Notes: generated by a model from the letters alone, not told the origin. A stretch of 16,634 nt of DNA from Victivallales bacterium (GCA_017964325.1 JAGCSE010000117.1:1-16634); one strand, 5' to 3'; positions 1-8,628 are shown, counted from the first letter of the stretch. Translations and numbers: made by a program.

Positions 1-982
1 CCCGACCATCCCGTACGCCAAGGCCAAGAATGGTCGCGGCCCCGCTTGGGCGAACTCCCTCTTCGAAGACAACGCCGAATTCGGTTGCGGTATGCGCCTC
101 GCCATCGACTCCAACCGTGAAACGTTGAAGTCCTTCTGCGGCAAGCTGCTCGAAAACGACAAGACGCCCGCCGACCTGAAGGACGCCGTCAGCAACGCCC
201 TCAAGTTCTGGGACAACTCCAAATCCGCCGAAGCCGTCGCCGCGCAGGAAGCCGCCAAGGCCGTCCTCGCCAAGTACGCCGACTGCGGCTGCCCCGTTGT
301 CGCGAAGGTCAACGAACTGGCCGACTTCTTCACCGACAAGTCCGTCTGGATCATCGGTGGTGACGGCTGGGCCAACGATATCGGTTACGGCGGCATCGAC
401 CACGTCGTCGCCATGAACCGCAACGTCAACATCCTCGTCCTCGACACGGAAGTCTATTCCAACACCGGTGGACAGGCCTCCAAATCCACTCCGACCGCGG
501 CTGTCGCCAAGTTCGCCGCCGGCGGTAAGAAGACCTACAAGAAGAACATGGGCTTCATGTGCATGAGCTACGGTTACGTCTATGTCGCGTCCGTCGCCCT
601 CGGCTATGACCGCCAGCAGACCTTGAAGGCCTTCCAGGAAGCCGAAGCGTATGATGGTCCGTCCATCATCTTCGCCTACGCCCCCTGCATCGCCCATACC
701 ATTGATATGAGCAAGACGCAGACCGAGCAGAAGCGCGCCGTCGAAGCCGGTTACTATCCCGTTTACCGCTTCAACCCCGCAGCTGCGGATCCCGCCGCCC
801 GCTTCTCATGGGATGTCAAGGCCCCCGCGAATGGCGGCTTCCAGGACTTCATCCAGTCCGAAGGCCGTTACAAGCTGCTCATGAAGGCCAACCCCGCCCA
901 CGCGGAAGAGCTATTCAAGCAGGCCGAATCCGACGCCGCCAAGCGTATGGACTTCATCCAGCAAGTTGGCAAGATGATGTAA
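1..982 (+). CDS. nifJ: Pyruvate:ferredoxin (flavodoxin) oxidoreductase, C-terminal part
   Basis: This enzyme oxidatively decarboxylates pyruvate with CoA to acetyl-CoA and CO2 and passes electrons to ferredoxin or flavodoxin; it is cytoplasmic and central to anaerobic metabolism. The frame is open from base 2, so the gene starts upstream; about 326 C-terminal residues are visible. Counting from the first visible residue, the thiamine diphosphate/Mg motif GDGWANDIGYGG lies at about 120-131, and the conserved EVYSNTGGQASKSTP block follows at about 150-164. Cys29 (EFGCGM) and Cys229 (YAPCIAH) fit two ligands of the cluster nearest thiamine in the single-chain enzyme. The Met at position 92 is internal, because the upstream residues PAWANSLFEDNAEFGCG are also family sequence. 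The end at TAA is normal and a strong terminator follows. The family assignment is secure; the electron acceptor cannot be told from this part. Confidence 0.95.
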   Translation, partial: PTIPYAKAKNGRGPAWANSLFEDNAEFGCGMRLAIDSNRETLKSFCGKLLENDKTPADLKDAVSNALKFWDNSKSAEAVAAQEAAKAVLAKYADCGCPVVAKVNELADFFTDKSVWIIGGDGWANDIGYGGIDHVVAMNRNVNILVLDTEVYSNTGGQASKSTPTAAVAKFAAGGKKTYKKNMGFMCMSYGYVYVASVALGYDRQQTLKAFQEAEAYDGPSIIFAYAPCIAHTIDMSKTQTEQKRAVEAGYYPVYRFNPAAADPAARFSWDVKAPANGGFQDFIQSEGRYKLLMKANPAHAEELFKQAESDAAKRMDFIQQVGKMM

Positions 983-997
983 TCATCGCCTAAACGC

Positions 998-1040
998 AAA
1001 AAGGGCTGCCCTCATCCATAGGATGTAGGCAGCCCTTTTT
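998..1040 (+). terminator. Intrinsic terminator of the pyruvate:ferredoxin oxidoreductase gene
   Basis: A perfect 13-bp inverted repeat (998-1010 with 1028-1040) reads AAAAAGGGCTGCC and GGCAGCCCTTTTT. The 17-base loop holds a further 5-bp CATCC/GGATG stem. The arm ends in five T, 15 bases after the stop codon. The A-run on the left and T-run on the right would let it also work on the minus strand, but no minus-strand gene points into it. Confidence 0.92.
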
Positions 1041-1152
1041 AATGCTTAATGCTTAATGCTTAATGCTTAATGCTTAATGCTTAATGCTTAATGCTTAATG
1101 CTTAATGCTTAATGCTTAATGCTTAATGCTTAATGCTTAATGCTTAATGCTT
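1041..1152. repeat. Tandem heptamer array, 16 perfect copies of AATGCTT
   Basis: Sixteen uninterrupted, identical 7-base units fill 112 bases and start at the first base after the terminator T-run. Each unit contains TTAA across its junction, so TAA occurs on both strands. Because 7 is not a multiple of 3, the stops recur in all six frames every 21 bases. On the plus strand each ATG opens only Met-Leu-Asn-Ala before a TAA. There is no spacer variation, so this is a simple tandem repeat, not a CRISPR array. The lack of any mismatch suggests recent or ongoing expansion. Confidence 0.97.
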
Positions 1153-1355
1153 AGACGAAACTCCCAAAAGTCTTCAATTTTGAGTTTTCAGTCCAACAAG
1201 AGCGCAGAAATATTTTGTTCCAAACTTGCTAAAAATGAAAAAAATCTCAGTTTTTGCAGTCCAAATAAGACCTATACGATGATTTTATCAAAAAAAGGCT
1301 CAAAAAAACGCTTAAAACGCTTGCGAAACAACATGGATGGCTGTATTGTTATTAT
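1153..1355. other. AT-rich intergenic DNA with no recognisable gene
   Basis: This stretch lies between the heptamer array and the promoter of the next gene and is much richer in A and T than the flanking genes. It contains A-runs and a loose direct repeat, AGTTTTCAGTCCAACAAGA (1183-1201) and AGTTTTTGCAGTCCAAATAAGA (from 1249), about 66 bases apart. An open frame of 79 codons begins inside the heptamer array, but its composition is Lys/Asn/Ser-rich, it has no start signal, and it is not credible as a gene. The region could be leader or upstream regulatory DNA; I cannot assign a role. Confidence 0.6.
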
Positions 1356-1383
1356 TTGTCATGTAAAATACCATACTTATATA
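1356..1383 (+). promoter_or_regulatory. Candidate housekeeping-type promoter for the 1413 gene
   Basis: TTGTCA at 1356-1361 resembles a -35 box. It is followed by a 16-base spacer and TATATA at 1378-1383 as the -10 box, placing transcription start about 20 bases before the ATG at 1413. The 16-base spacer is the same as in the two fatty-acid gene promoters in this window. The match was made by eye, and AT-rich DNA gives chance matches easily. Confidence 0.42.
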
Positions 1384-1412
1384 TAGTCAACTTTAGCAAC
1401 TGGGGCAAAACC

Positions 1413-2336
1413 ATGAGCGAAGAACAAGCAGACAAACTGAAATTGAAGACGACTGATACGAACCGCTTCAAAATCGAAGCGGAACAGCCGACCGAACAGC
1501 CGGCAGACAAATTGCCGAAGGCCGACGACGCACCAACGAAAATCGACGACCTCAATGAACAGCGTAAAGTCAACACTGGCAGTTTCAAGCGCATAGATGT
1601 CACGGGGCAGGCTCCCGCCAGCACGACTGCCATGCCCGGCATGGGAGAAGGCGGCATGAAAAAATCGGAAACTGTCCGTCTGAAAGTCGTCCGTGCCACA
1701 CCTGCTGGTGGTGCTCCCACCGCCGGCCCTGCAGCCTCCACGGTCAAATTGAATTTGAAACGTCCGGATGCTCCAGTTGCCACGCCAGCCGCACCAGCGG
1801 ATTCCACGGTAACGTCCGCTCCCGCGCAGGGAAGCACGCTGAAACTCCATCCAACGACGCCACAAGCGGCGGAAACGTCTGCGGCTAACGCCCCTACGAC
1901 TAAAGTTCCGCTTTCCACACCTCCCGCGCCCGCGACGCAGCCCAAGCTGTCCATCAAAAAGGAAGAAGCCCCCGCTCCAGCGCCAGCAGCTCCAGCCGAG
2001 CCTAAAGCAGACGCAACGACGGCTGTTCCACCGCCTGCGGAACCTGCCAAGCCCGCCTTGAAGCTCAACAAGCCCAAGAAGGAAGCGGCCGCCACTGTCG
2101 CCGTCGAGCCTCCCGCTCCTGAAGCAGCGCCAGCGGAAGAAAAGAAGGAAGAAGCCAAGCCCGCCATGAAGATGAAGGGCGCCACCAAAGAAGACGATGA
2201 CGTTGCAAAATATCTGCCGCAGCAGGACGATGACGAACCTGGTGCTTTGGAAGGTGTTGCAGCCGTTGTCGCGTTCCTGGCCACTGGCTTCGCCACCTAT
2301 CAATTGGTCATGAATTTCCTCCAGCAGATTCAGTAA
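1413..2336 (+). CDS. Ala/Pro/Lys-rich tail-anchored membrane protein with repeated short motifs, function unknown
   Basis: A 307-residue protein I do not recognise as a named family. Residues 1-275 are low-complexity and surely disordered, rich in Ala, Pro, Lys and Glu. A single hydrophobic segment at about 278-299 near the C-terminus would anchor it in the membrane with the long N-terminal part in the cytoplasm; there is no signal peptide. A short Lys/Leu motif recurs: DKLKLKTT (7-14), SETVRLKV (85-92), STVKLNLK (109-116), STLKLHPT (141-148), KPALKLNK (213-220) and KPAMKMKG (249-256). The KKSETVRL core recalls an ETVRI-type motif in uncharacterised Verrucomicrobiota/Lentisphaerota proteins; that is memory, not a search. 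The frame is open from 1356, but the ATG at 1413 is preferred because it follows the promoter and begins the hydrophilic sequence. Only a weak GGGG precedes it. The long antisense frame is a shadow of the Ala/Pro bias. Confidence 0.82.
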   Translation: MSEEQADKLKLKTTDTNRFKIEAEQPTEQPADKLPKADDAPTKIDDLNEQRKVNTGSFKRIDVTGQAPASTTAMPGMGEGGMKKSETVRLKVVRATPAGGAPTAGPAASTVKLNLKRPDAPVATPAAPADSTVTSAPAQGSTLKLHPTTPQAAETSAANAPTTKVPLSTPPAPATQPKLSIKKEEAPAPAPAAPAEPKADATTAVPPPAEPAKPALKLNKPKKEAAATVAVEPPAPEAAPAEEKKEEAKPAMKMKGATKEDDDVAKYLPQQDDDEPGALEGVAAVVAFLATGFATYQLVMNFLQQIQ

Positions 2337-2373
2337 ATCTGCACACACTCCCCCAACCAATCGGTGGAGAAAC

Positions 2374-4119
2374 ATGAATAGATTGCCTTCATTTCCGTTG
2401 TTTGCATTAGCTTTCGTATCCTTGATGTCGAACGCCGCTTCCATAACGGATTTGAAGGCGGTCTGTCGTCATGGACAAGTCTTCCTAACGTGGAATGAAA
2501 AGGAACTTCCTGACGATGCGACACTTTCCGTCTATTCGTCAAGCCTTCCCATCACGGCAGAAACCATTTCCACTGCGAAACTTCTGGCGACAGACATTCT
2601 GCCCAGCAGCGCACGAGACTGGCTGAAGGACCCTGCATCATTCAAAAAGGATGCTCCGCATGGCGAACCTGTCGGTTTTATCATTGAGCCTGGTGGCGAA
2701 CCATTGAATCCGATTTCTGGACTCCATGTCCACACCGTTTCCACGCAGACTGAAGGAGAACGCTATTTCGCCGTTCTTTGGAAATCGCGCGGTCTTCCGC
2801 AATCACCTGTCATCGCGGGAGAAAACGCCACGTTGGAACCATGTCAAGCCGTTGTCGGTCAACCGATTCCAATTTGGCAGGGCACAGCGGAAACGGAACC
2901 ACAGGCCAATTCATGCGAAGGTCGTCCGCTTATTCTCGATCTTCATGGCCGAGGCGGTGGCGACACCTCCAATCCGCACTCAACCTTCAACAGCTTATGG
3001 TTCGCCAATGCGCAACAAGGCTGGCGCGAAGGACTTCCTTTCAAATTTCAAATGAACGTCCATCCAGACAAGGTTGTTTTCTTCGTGCAGGACCGCGTTT
3101 GGATCAACCGGCCCGTCACCGAATCAAAAGATGCACGCGACCACTGCCCCGCCATCAACACATTCTGGTGCGGATACAATGTCAATATCGCACACAGCAC
3201 TGGCGGCGACAAGACGGTCGTCGTTGACAATTTCACGGAAAAGTATCTTCTTGGACTCATCGACTATGCACAGAACTATCTCGGTACGGATCCGAACCGA
3301 ACGTATGTCATGGGTAGTTCCATGGGCGGTTCAGCCTCCGTCGCCATGGCAACGCATTTTCCAGACCGCATCGCCGCTGTCTATGCGCAAGTCCCTGTGT
3401 ATTCTTATACTTGGGAGAAATGCTCCACGTCCAACGCCATCACGGCATGTCGCTTGGAATGTTCCTGTGGCCCGTTAAAAGGCAAAAATGCAATCTTGAA
3501 GAATGGCATGGATTTGTTCGAATACATGAACGGTGCAAAAAATATCACCGTCACAAAAGACATTCCGCCAATCTTCGCGACGAATGGCCGCAGCGATCCG
3601 TCTATCCCATGGGTCAACAACCCACCATTCTATACCGCTGCAAATCAAGCACAACAGGCATTCGCCGTCTTCTGGAACAACGGCAACCACAGCATGAGTT
3701 CACAGGCTCCAAACGACGTCAAGTTCTGGTCCAAACTATACCTTAAATATAGACTCGACCTCAGCTATCCTGCATTCTCCAACAACTCCGACAATAAGAA
3801 CTACGGCAACGGAGCTCCCGAAGACGGCGATCTTGTCGGCTGGATCAACCGCGGCCTTGACTGGAATGTCGTCTCCGACACGCCAAACCGCTACGAAATC
3901 ACCATCACCGCCAAACATCCAGACATCGTCTATCCTGTCACATTGGACATGACAATCCGCAGACGACAGCAGTTCAAACCTCTTTCTGGCGAACAACTTA
4001 TCATCAGCATCAATGGTGTCGAACGCCCTGCAACCACCATGCCGCAAGACGGACTTTTGACCATTTCCCATCTCGTCATTCCGTCCGCCGAACCGCTCAC
4101 CGTCGTCATCAGAAAATAG
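2374..4119 (+). CDS. Secreted alpha/beta-hydrolase esterase (feruloyl esterase / PHB depolymerase-like)
   Basis: A 581-residue exported hydrolase, probably cleaving carboxylic esters outside the cytoplasm, for example on plant polysaccharides or polyesters. Residues 1-22 look like a signal peptide (hydrophobic core, SNAAS near the cleavage point). Residues about 24-136 resemble a fibronectin III-like beta domain (LKAVCRHGQVFLTWNE). The alpha/beta fold runs from about 180 to 460: oxyanion-region HGRGGG at 191-196, nucleophile motif GSSMG with Ser316, likely acid Asp408 in NGRSDPSIPW, and catalytic His439 in NNGNHS. The last 120 residues may form another beta domain. A Cys-rich stretch at 350-365 (four Cys) suggests disulfides in an oxidising compartment. 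GGTGGAG just before the ATG supports the start. The gene lies 37 bases after the tail-anchored protein gene. The substrate cannot be read from sequence. Confidence 0.85.
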   Translation: MNRLPSFPLFALAFVSLMSNAASITDLKAVCRHGQVFLTWNEKELPDDATLSVYSSSLPITAETISTAKLLATDILPSSARDWLKDPASFKKDAPHGEPVGFIIEPGGEPLNPISGLHVHTVSTQTEGERYFAVLWKSRGLPQSPVIAGENATLEPCQAVVGQPIPIWQGTAETEPQANSCEGRPLILDLHGRGGGDTSNPHSTFNSLWFANAQQGWREGLPFKFQMNVHPDKVVFFVQDRVWINRPVTESKDARDHCPAINTFWCGYNVNIAHSTGGDKTVVVDNFTEKYLLGLIDYAQNYLGTDPNRTYVMGSSMGGSASVAMATHFPDRIAAVYAQVPVYSYTWEKCSTSNAITACRLECSCGPLKGKNAILKNGMDLFEYMNGAKNITVTKDIPPIFATNGRSDPSIPWVNNPPFYTAANQAQQAFAVFWNNGNHSMSSQAPNDVKFWSKLYLKYRLDLSYPAFSNNSDNKNYGNGAPEDGDLVGWINRGLDWNVVSDTPNRYEITITAKHPDIVYPVTLDMTIRRRQQFKPLSGEQLIISINGVERPATTMPQDGLLTISHLVIPSAEPLTVVIRK

Positions 4120-4149
4120 CCGCTGTTTTCTGCAACTATTTCCCAATCA

Positions 4150-7100
4150 ATGTCCAAATCGCCGTTGTCCATCTTCGCTCCATCCGTTGCCGAATGGTTT
4201 GAATCCGTCCATCGGCAACCGACGGAAATACAACGACGTGCATGGCCAATCATTGCGCAGGGCGAAAATCTTCTCGTCACGGCACCAACAGGAAGCGGCA
4301 AAACGCTGACGGCTTTCCTTTGGGCCATCAACCAACTGCTGACTGGCCAATGGCCCTCCAATCAGTTGGCGACTGTCTATGTCTCCCCGCTGAAAGCACT
4401 TAACAACGACATCCGTGAAAATCTCCTCGTGCCGCTTGACGGCATTCGCAAGCTTTCCGCCGAAAAAGGAATCATACTGCCGTCGCCCAAAATCGCCATC
4501 CGCAGCGGCGATTCCACAGCAACAGAACGCAGAAGCATTTGGACATCCTGTCCCGAAATCCTCATCACCACGCCAGAAAGCCTCTTTCTGATGCTTCAGT
4601 CAAAACCCTCTCTGGTCCAACGACTTTTCTCAACCGTCAAGACCGTTGTCATCGATGAAGTCCACGCCCTCCTGAACACGCGCCGCGGAGTCCAATTGGC
4701 CGCCTCACTGGAATGGCTGGCTAGAATCGCAGGCGATTTCCAGCGGATTGCACTCTCCGCCACCGTCAAACCGACGGAAACCGCAGCAGCCTTCATCGCA
4801 GGTGCGTCTATGCAGACCACCCCGCCCTCCCCCCGCCCCATCACGGTCGTCGAATGTCCAAACACACGGCAAATTAATCTGAAAGTCCAACTGCTCCCTG
4901 AATTCGACACGACCGTCGCCGACGACAATGCTTGGAAGTGTGTTGCGCAAGTCGTTCTCCCGCACCTACAAAACAATCGTTCCACATTGCTTTTCTGCAA
5001 CGCACGGAACACTTGCGAGAAAATTACGCAGAACATCAACGATGGTCACCACGACCTGCTTGCTTTCTCCCACCACGGCTCCCTGTCAAAAGACATCCGA
5101 CAAAATGTCGAAAAACGTATGAAGGCAGGAGAGCTGAAAGCCATCGTCGCCACGTCATCACTGGAACTCGGCATCGACATCGGAGCCATTGACGAAGTCG
5201 TTCTCATCAACGCCCCCTCCTCCATCGCGGCAGCGACACAGCGAATCGGCCGTGCGGGCCATCAAGTCGGCGCGGCCAGCCGCGCCCTCCTGCTTGCCAC
5301 GCATCCGCATGAACTGCTTCAGGCTATGGCAGTTAGAGATGCCGTCATGGAAAAGGACATCGAGCCTTCGCAGCCGCCGCAAAACTGCCTGGATGTCCTC
5401 GCGCAAATCATTCTCGCCGTCGCTCTCCACACGCCGCGCAATCTAGACTGGCTCTATCATTTCATCACCTCCATCTGGTCATACAGCAATCTTCCAAGAA
5501 AACATTTTGATGCCGTTATTCAGCTCTTGTCAGGACGTTACAGCAACCTCTCCGTCACGGCGCTCCGCCCGCGACTGACCATCAGCGCAGACGGTTCCTC
5601 CTGCCAGACACGGCAGGACGCATCAACGGCGCTCAAATTCTCCTCGGGAACAATTCCAGACCGCGGACTCTACAAGCTCCGTCAAACCAACGACAATGCA
5701 CTTGTCGGCGAACTGGATGAAGAATTCGTCTGGGAAGCGCGAATCGGGCAGCGATTCACGCTTGGCACCCAAGCGTGGTCCATTGACCGCATCACCCATG
5801 ACGATGTTTTCGTCACGCCTGTCCCCTCCACTGCTGAAGTCCCGTTCTGGAAAGCGGAACCGCAGGACCGCCCCTACGGCCTCTCCCGCCGAATCGCGGA
5901 AAAACTCGCCCAGTGGAACGACGTTTTAGAACGCGAAGACTCGTTGTTGACACACCTTATTAATATAGAAGGACTCTCGCCGCAAGATGCCATTCGCCTG
6001 GACGAACACCTCCGTGCACAAAAGGAGGCGACGGAACGTCTGCCTGACTCCCGTCATGTCATCGTCGAACACATCCAAAGCCAAAACGAAGAAGGCGACG
6101 AATTGTTCCAGACGGTCATCCACACGTTTTGGGGAGGACGGCTCAATCGACCGTTTTCCATCGCCATTCGCACGGCCTGCTGTCAAGACGATGCCCTCCA
6201 GGATGCCGATATCGTCGCAAACAACGACGGTATTTGGATTTCCGCCTCACGCCCTCTCCCACAAGTCGAAATCTTCGCCACTATCACGCCCGAAAACATA
6301 GAACAACTTGTCTTGCAAGGACTTCAGGATTCCGCTTTTTTCGCCGCGCATTTCCGTGAAGCCGCCGGTCGCGCCATTCTGCTCCCCAAAGGGCCGCCTG
6401 GTAAACGGAAGCCATTGTGGATGACTCGCCTCCGCGCCCAAAAGCTTTGGAATGAAATCGCCGCCTATCCAGACTTTCCAATTGCCATTGAAGCCTGGCG
6501 TTCCTGCCTTCAGGATGACTTCGATCTGCCCTCTCTGCATAACGTCTTGTCAGACATACAGAAAGGTGTCATTTCCATTTCAGAAGTCAACCGCATCATT
6601 GCCAGTCCGTTCGCACGCCAAGCCAGATGGACGCAGGTCAATACGCTCATGTACGCCAACGACAGGACGCCCAAACCCGCCTCCCCCAATATGGAATGGC
6701 TGTCAGAACTGCTTGGAACGCAAGCTGTAAACATCTCCATTCAATTGGAAACCATCCGTTCCTTTGAAGCAAAGCGGAAAGGCACGGCTCCAGGCTATAC
6801 GCCATCCTCAAAAGACGAACTGCAAAACGCCGTCCATGACCGCTGGTGCATGACTATGCAGGAATGGTCTGAACTCACCGACGCCATAAGACGGGACAAT
6901 CCAGAAACTGCGGACGACATTCTGGAGGCGGCCGTCACCACCGTCAAAACCACAGCCGTATTTATTGCCGATGAGGCCAACGCTCGCGAAATCAACAACT
7001 TCCCATTGAATGACATCCCCCTCTTGGCCTCACGAATCAAACAAGTCCTCCAATACTATGGCCCCATTGTCGTCGCCGATTTTCCAGCATTATTTCCATT

Positions 7101-8478
7101 TCCGTCCGAAACCATAAATAACGCCATCGAACATCTGCTGAAATCTGGCGAACTGCTGCAAGGCATATTCACAAACGACCTTCCATCGCCGCAAATCTGC
7201 CTTCGCGACAATCTTGAACGACTTGTCCGCACGGAACGCAACGCCCGTCGCCTGCTTGATTTCAGTCCCGTCGCCCCCCTCCGCTATCAAGCCTGGCTTG
7301 CCAATAACCTAAGCGTATCACCAGACGATAATATTCCACAAGATGCGTTGAAGCAACTTCTTCTGAAATTCACCGGATTTCCCCTGAAACTCGACAGCCT
7401 GGAAACAACCTTTCTCCCGTCGCGTTTTCCAAACTACGACCCGCTCTGGCTCGACTCAATCGCCGCCGACGGTTTTCTCGCCGTCGGCAGTCGAGAAAAT
7501 TGCGTACAATTCATTCAAGAAGCCGATTTGCCCTATATTCAGCCTCCATCCCCTCTTGACGACAATTGGCCAAATGTCTCGTTCACGTTGGACACATTTC
7601 TCCGAAAGGAAAATTTTTCGCCGTTGGATACGGAAAACATCCATGCCAAATTTTTAAAAGGCTTTCTGGACGGCGAAATCACGTCGGACTCATTCGCGCC
7701 AATTCGCCTGCTCCATTCAGCAGCCCCACAAAAAGAAACTTCCGTACGTGCACCACGCCTTTCCTCCTCGCATCGTCGCCATCCTGCCACACGTGCCAAT
7801 TCCAGATTCAATGCCGTCAATCGAATCCCATGGCGAAAAATTCCATGGCCTGCCATGACGGACGATCCCATTGAAAGACTCGAACAGGACAAAGAGCGCA
7901 TACGTATTCTCATAGACCGCTATGGCATTGTCTTCAAAGCACTTCTGGAACGTGAGGCTCCTGATTTCAGATGGCGTAGGCTCTTTCCGGCCCTTCGCCT
8001 TCTTGAATTGTCAGGCGAAATCGTCGCAGGTCATTTCATCGACCAAATCAACAGTCTGCAATTCGCCGCCTTCGACACGTTGGACAGCCTGAAACGCACC
8101 GCGCCACACGGCGTCGTCTGGTTTCAAGCCAACGATCCAGCCTCCCTCTGCGGAATCGCCCCCGCCTTCTCCATGCCCCCCTTCCCGCCGGCACGACGCG
8201 ACTCTGCATTCATCGTCATGCAGGACGACCACATCGTCCTCACGGCCACCATGTCCGGCCGTCATCTCCTCATTACTGAAGACCTACTACCGCAGTTGTC
8301 TCCAGAATGGTTCGCGCCTTGGAAATGCGCCCTCTCCAGAAGAATCTCACCACGACCATCCGTGGAAATCCAAACTGTCAACGGACGCCCTGCCACAACC
8401 GTCATCCCGCGCCCTCTCCTTGAAAAAAACTTCCTTGTCGAAAAAAATATCGACAAATGGATTCTCTACCGTAAATAA
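4150..8478 (+). CDS. lhr: Lhr-type superfamily 2 ATP-dependent helicase, full length
   Basis: A 1442-residue large helicase-related protein, a 3'-to-5' nucleic acid translocase that unwinds DNA or RNA:DNA and is linked to DNA repair. Motifs appear in order: Q-motif PTEIQ at 24-28, Walker A APTGSGKT at 45-52, TTPESL at 140-145, DEVH at 169-172, SAT at 203-205, and motif VI QRIGRAGH at 364-371. The Lhr-core signature FWGGRLNRP follows in the middle region. The C-terminal part shows the long-Lhr pattern (DRYGIVFKALLERE, FIDQINSLQFAAFDTLD), so this is the long form with tandem winged-helix-like domains rather than Lhr-core alone; E. coli Lhr is about 1.5 kb residues-equivalent (about 1540 residues). 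The C-terminal region of the E. coli protein has been reported to carry uracil-DNA glycosylase activity; whether this one does is unknown. The start has no Shine-Dalgarno and lies 30 bases after the esterase stop. Confidence 0.95.
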   Translation: MSKSPLSIFAPSVAEWFESVHRQPTEIQRRAWPIIAQGENLLVTAPTGSGKTLTAFLWAINQLLTGQWPSNQLATVYVSPLKALNNDIRENLLVPLDGIRKLSAEKGIILPSPKIAIRSGDSTATERRSIWTSCPEILITTPESLFLMLQSKPSLVQRLFSTVKTVVIDEVHALLNTRRGVQLAASLEWLARIAGDFQRIALSATVKPTETAAAFIAGASMQTTPPSPRPITVVECPNTRQINLKVQLLPEFDTTVADDNAWKCVAQVVLPHLQNNRSTLLFCNARNTCEKITQNINDGHHDLLAFSHHGSLSKDIRQNVEKRMKAGELKAIVATSSLELGIDIGAIDEVVLINAPSSIAAATQRIGRAGHQVGAASRALLLATHPHELLQAMAVRDAVMEKDIEPSQPPQNCLDVLAQIILAVALHTPRNLDWLYHFITSIWSYSNLPRKHFDAVIQLLSGRYSNLSVTALRPRLTISADGSSCQTRQDASTALKFSSGTIPDRGLYKLRQTNDNALVGELDEEFVWEARIGQRFTLGTQAWSIDRITHDDVFVTPVPSTAEVPFWKAEPQDRPYGLSRRIAEKLAQWNDVLEREDSLLTHLINIEGLSPQDAIRLDEHLRAQKEATERLPDSRHVIVEHIQSQNEEGDELFQTVIHTFWGGRLNRPFSIAIRTACCQDDALQDADIVANNDGIWISASRPLPQVEIFATITPENIEQLVLQGLQDSAFFAAHFREAAGRAILLPKGPPGKRKPLWMTRLRAQKLWNEIAAYPDFPIAIEAWRSCLQDDFDLPSLHNVLSDIQKGVISISEVNRIIASPFARQARWTQVNTLMYANDRTPKPASPNMEWLSELLGTQAVNISIQLETIRSFEAKRKGTAPGYTPSSKDELQNAVHDRWCMTMQEWSELTDAIRRDNPETADDILEAAVTTVKTTAVFIADEANAREINNFPLNDIPLLASRIKQVLQYYGPIVVADFPALFPFPSETINNAIEHLLKSGELLQGIFTNDLPSPQICLRDNLERLVRTERNARRLLDFSPVAPLRYQAWLANNLSVSPDDNIPQDALKQLLLKFTGFPLKLDSLETTFLPSRFPNYDPLWLDSIAADGFLAVGSRENCVQFIQEADLPYIQPPSPLDDNWPNVSFTLDTFLRKENFSPLDTENIHAKFLKGFLDGEITSDSFAPIRLLHSAAPQKETSVRAPRLSSSHRRHPATRANSRFNAVNRIPWRKIPWPAMTDDPIERLEQDKERIRILIDRYGIVFKALLEREAPDFRWRRLFPALRLLELSGEIVAGHFIDQINSLQFAAFDTLDSLKRTAPHGVVWFQANDPASLCGIAPAFSMPPFPPARRDSAFIVMQDDHIVLTATMSGRHLLITEDLLPQLSPEWFAPWKCALSRRISPRPSVEIQTVNGRPATTVIPRPLLEKNFLVEKNIDKWILYRK

Positions 8479-8506
8479 TGAACCTATCCTGCATTTTGTC
8501 GCACAC

Positions 8507-8534
8507 TTGAAATATTTTCCTTTTATGCTACATT
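8507..8534 (+). promoter_or_regulatory. Candidate acpP promoter with extended -10
   Basis: TTGAAA (8507-8512), a 16-base spacer and TACATT (8529-8534), preceded by TG at 8526-8527 as in an extended -10. It sits in the 150-base gap after the helicase gene and would give a 5' leader of about 85-90 bases. The same arrangement occurs upstream of fabF, with 9 of 12 identical bases in ATGCTACATTAA versus ATGTTATCTTAA. Confidence 0.55.
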
Positions 8535-8618
8535 AAAGTAAATGTCCCTTTTTAGTGTAAAAAAACATCCTTCTAAACCGCAAATAAATAAACTGACAAT
8601 AAACAATTCTAACAATTT

Positions 8619-8622
8619 GGAG
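8619..8622 (+). promoter_or_regulatory. Shine-Dalgarno fixing the acpP start
   Basis: GGAG ends six bases before the ATG at 8629. The reading frame is open further upstream to an ATG at 8542, but that stretch is A/T-rich leader and only the 8629 start has a ribosome binding site and begins at the family's normal N-terminus. Confidence 0.75.
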
Positions 8623-8628
8623 ACTCAA

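Noticed and set aside
1041..1152. CRISPR-like array
   Set aside because: Units are 7 bases with no spacers and there are no cas genes; it is a simple tandem repeat.
1147..1386. 79-codon plus-strand open frame starting inside the heptamer array
   Set aside because: Starts in a simple repeat, is Lys/Asn/Ser-rich as expected from AT-rich DNA, has no ribosome binding site, and overlaps the candidate promoter.
1352..2296. 314-codon minus-strand open frame opposite the tail-anchored protein gene
   Set aside because: Its Ala/Ser/Gly/Val-rich sequence is the mirror of the Ala/Pro/Lys codon bias on the plus strand; no domain, no start signal, and the plus frame has a membrane segment and repeated motifs.
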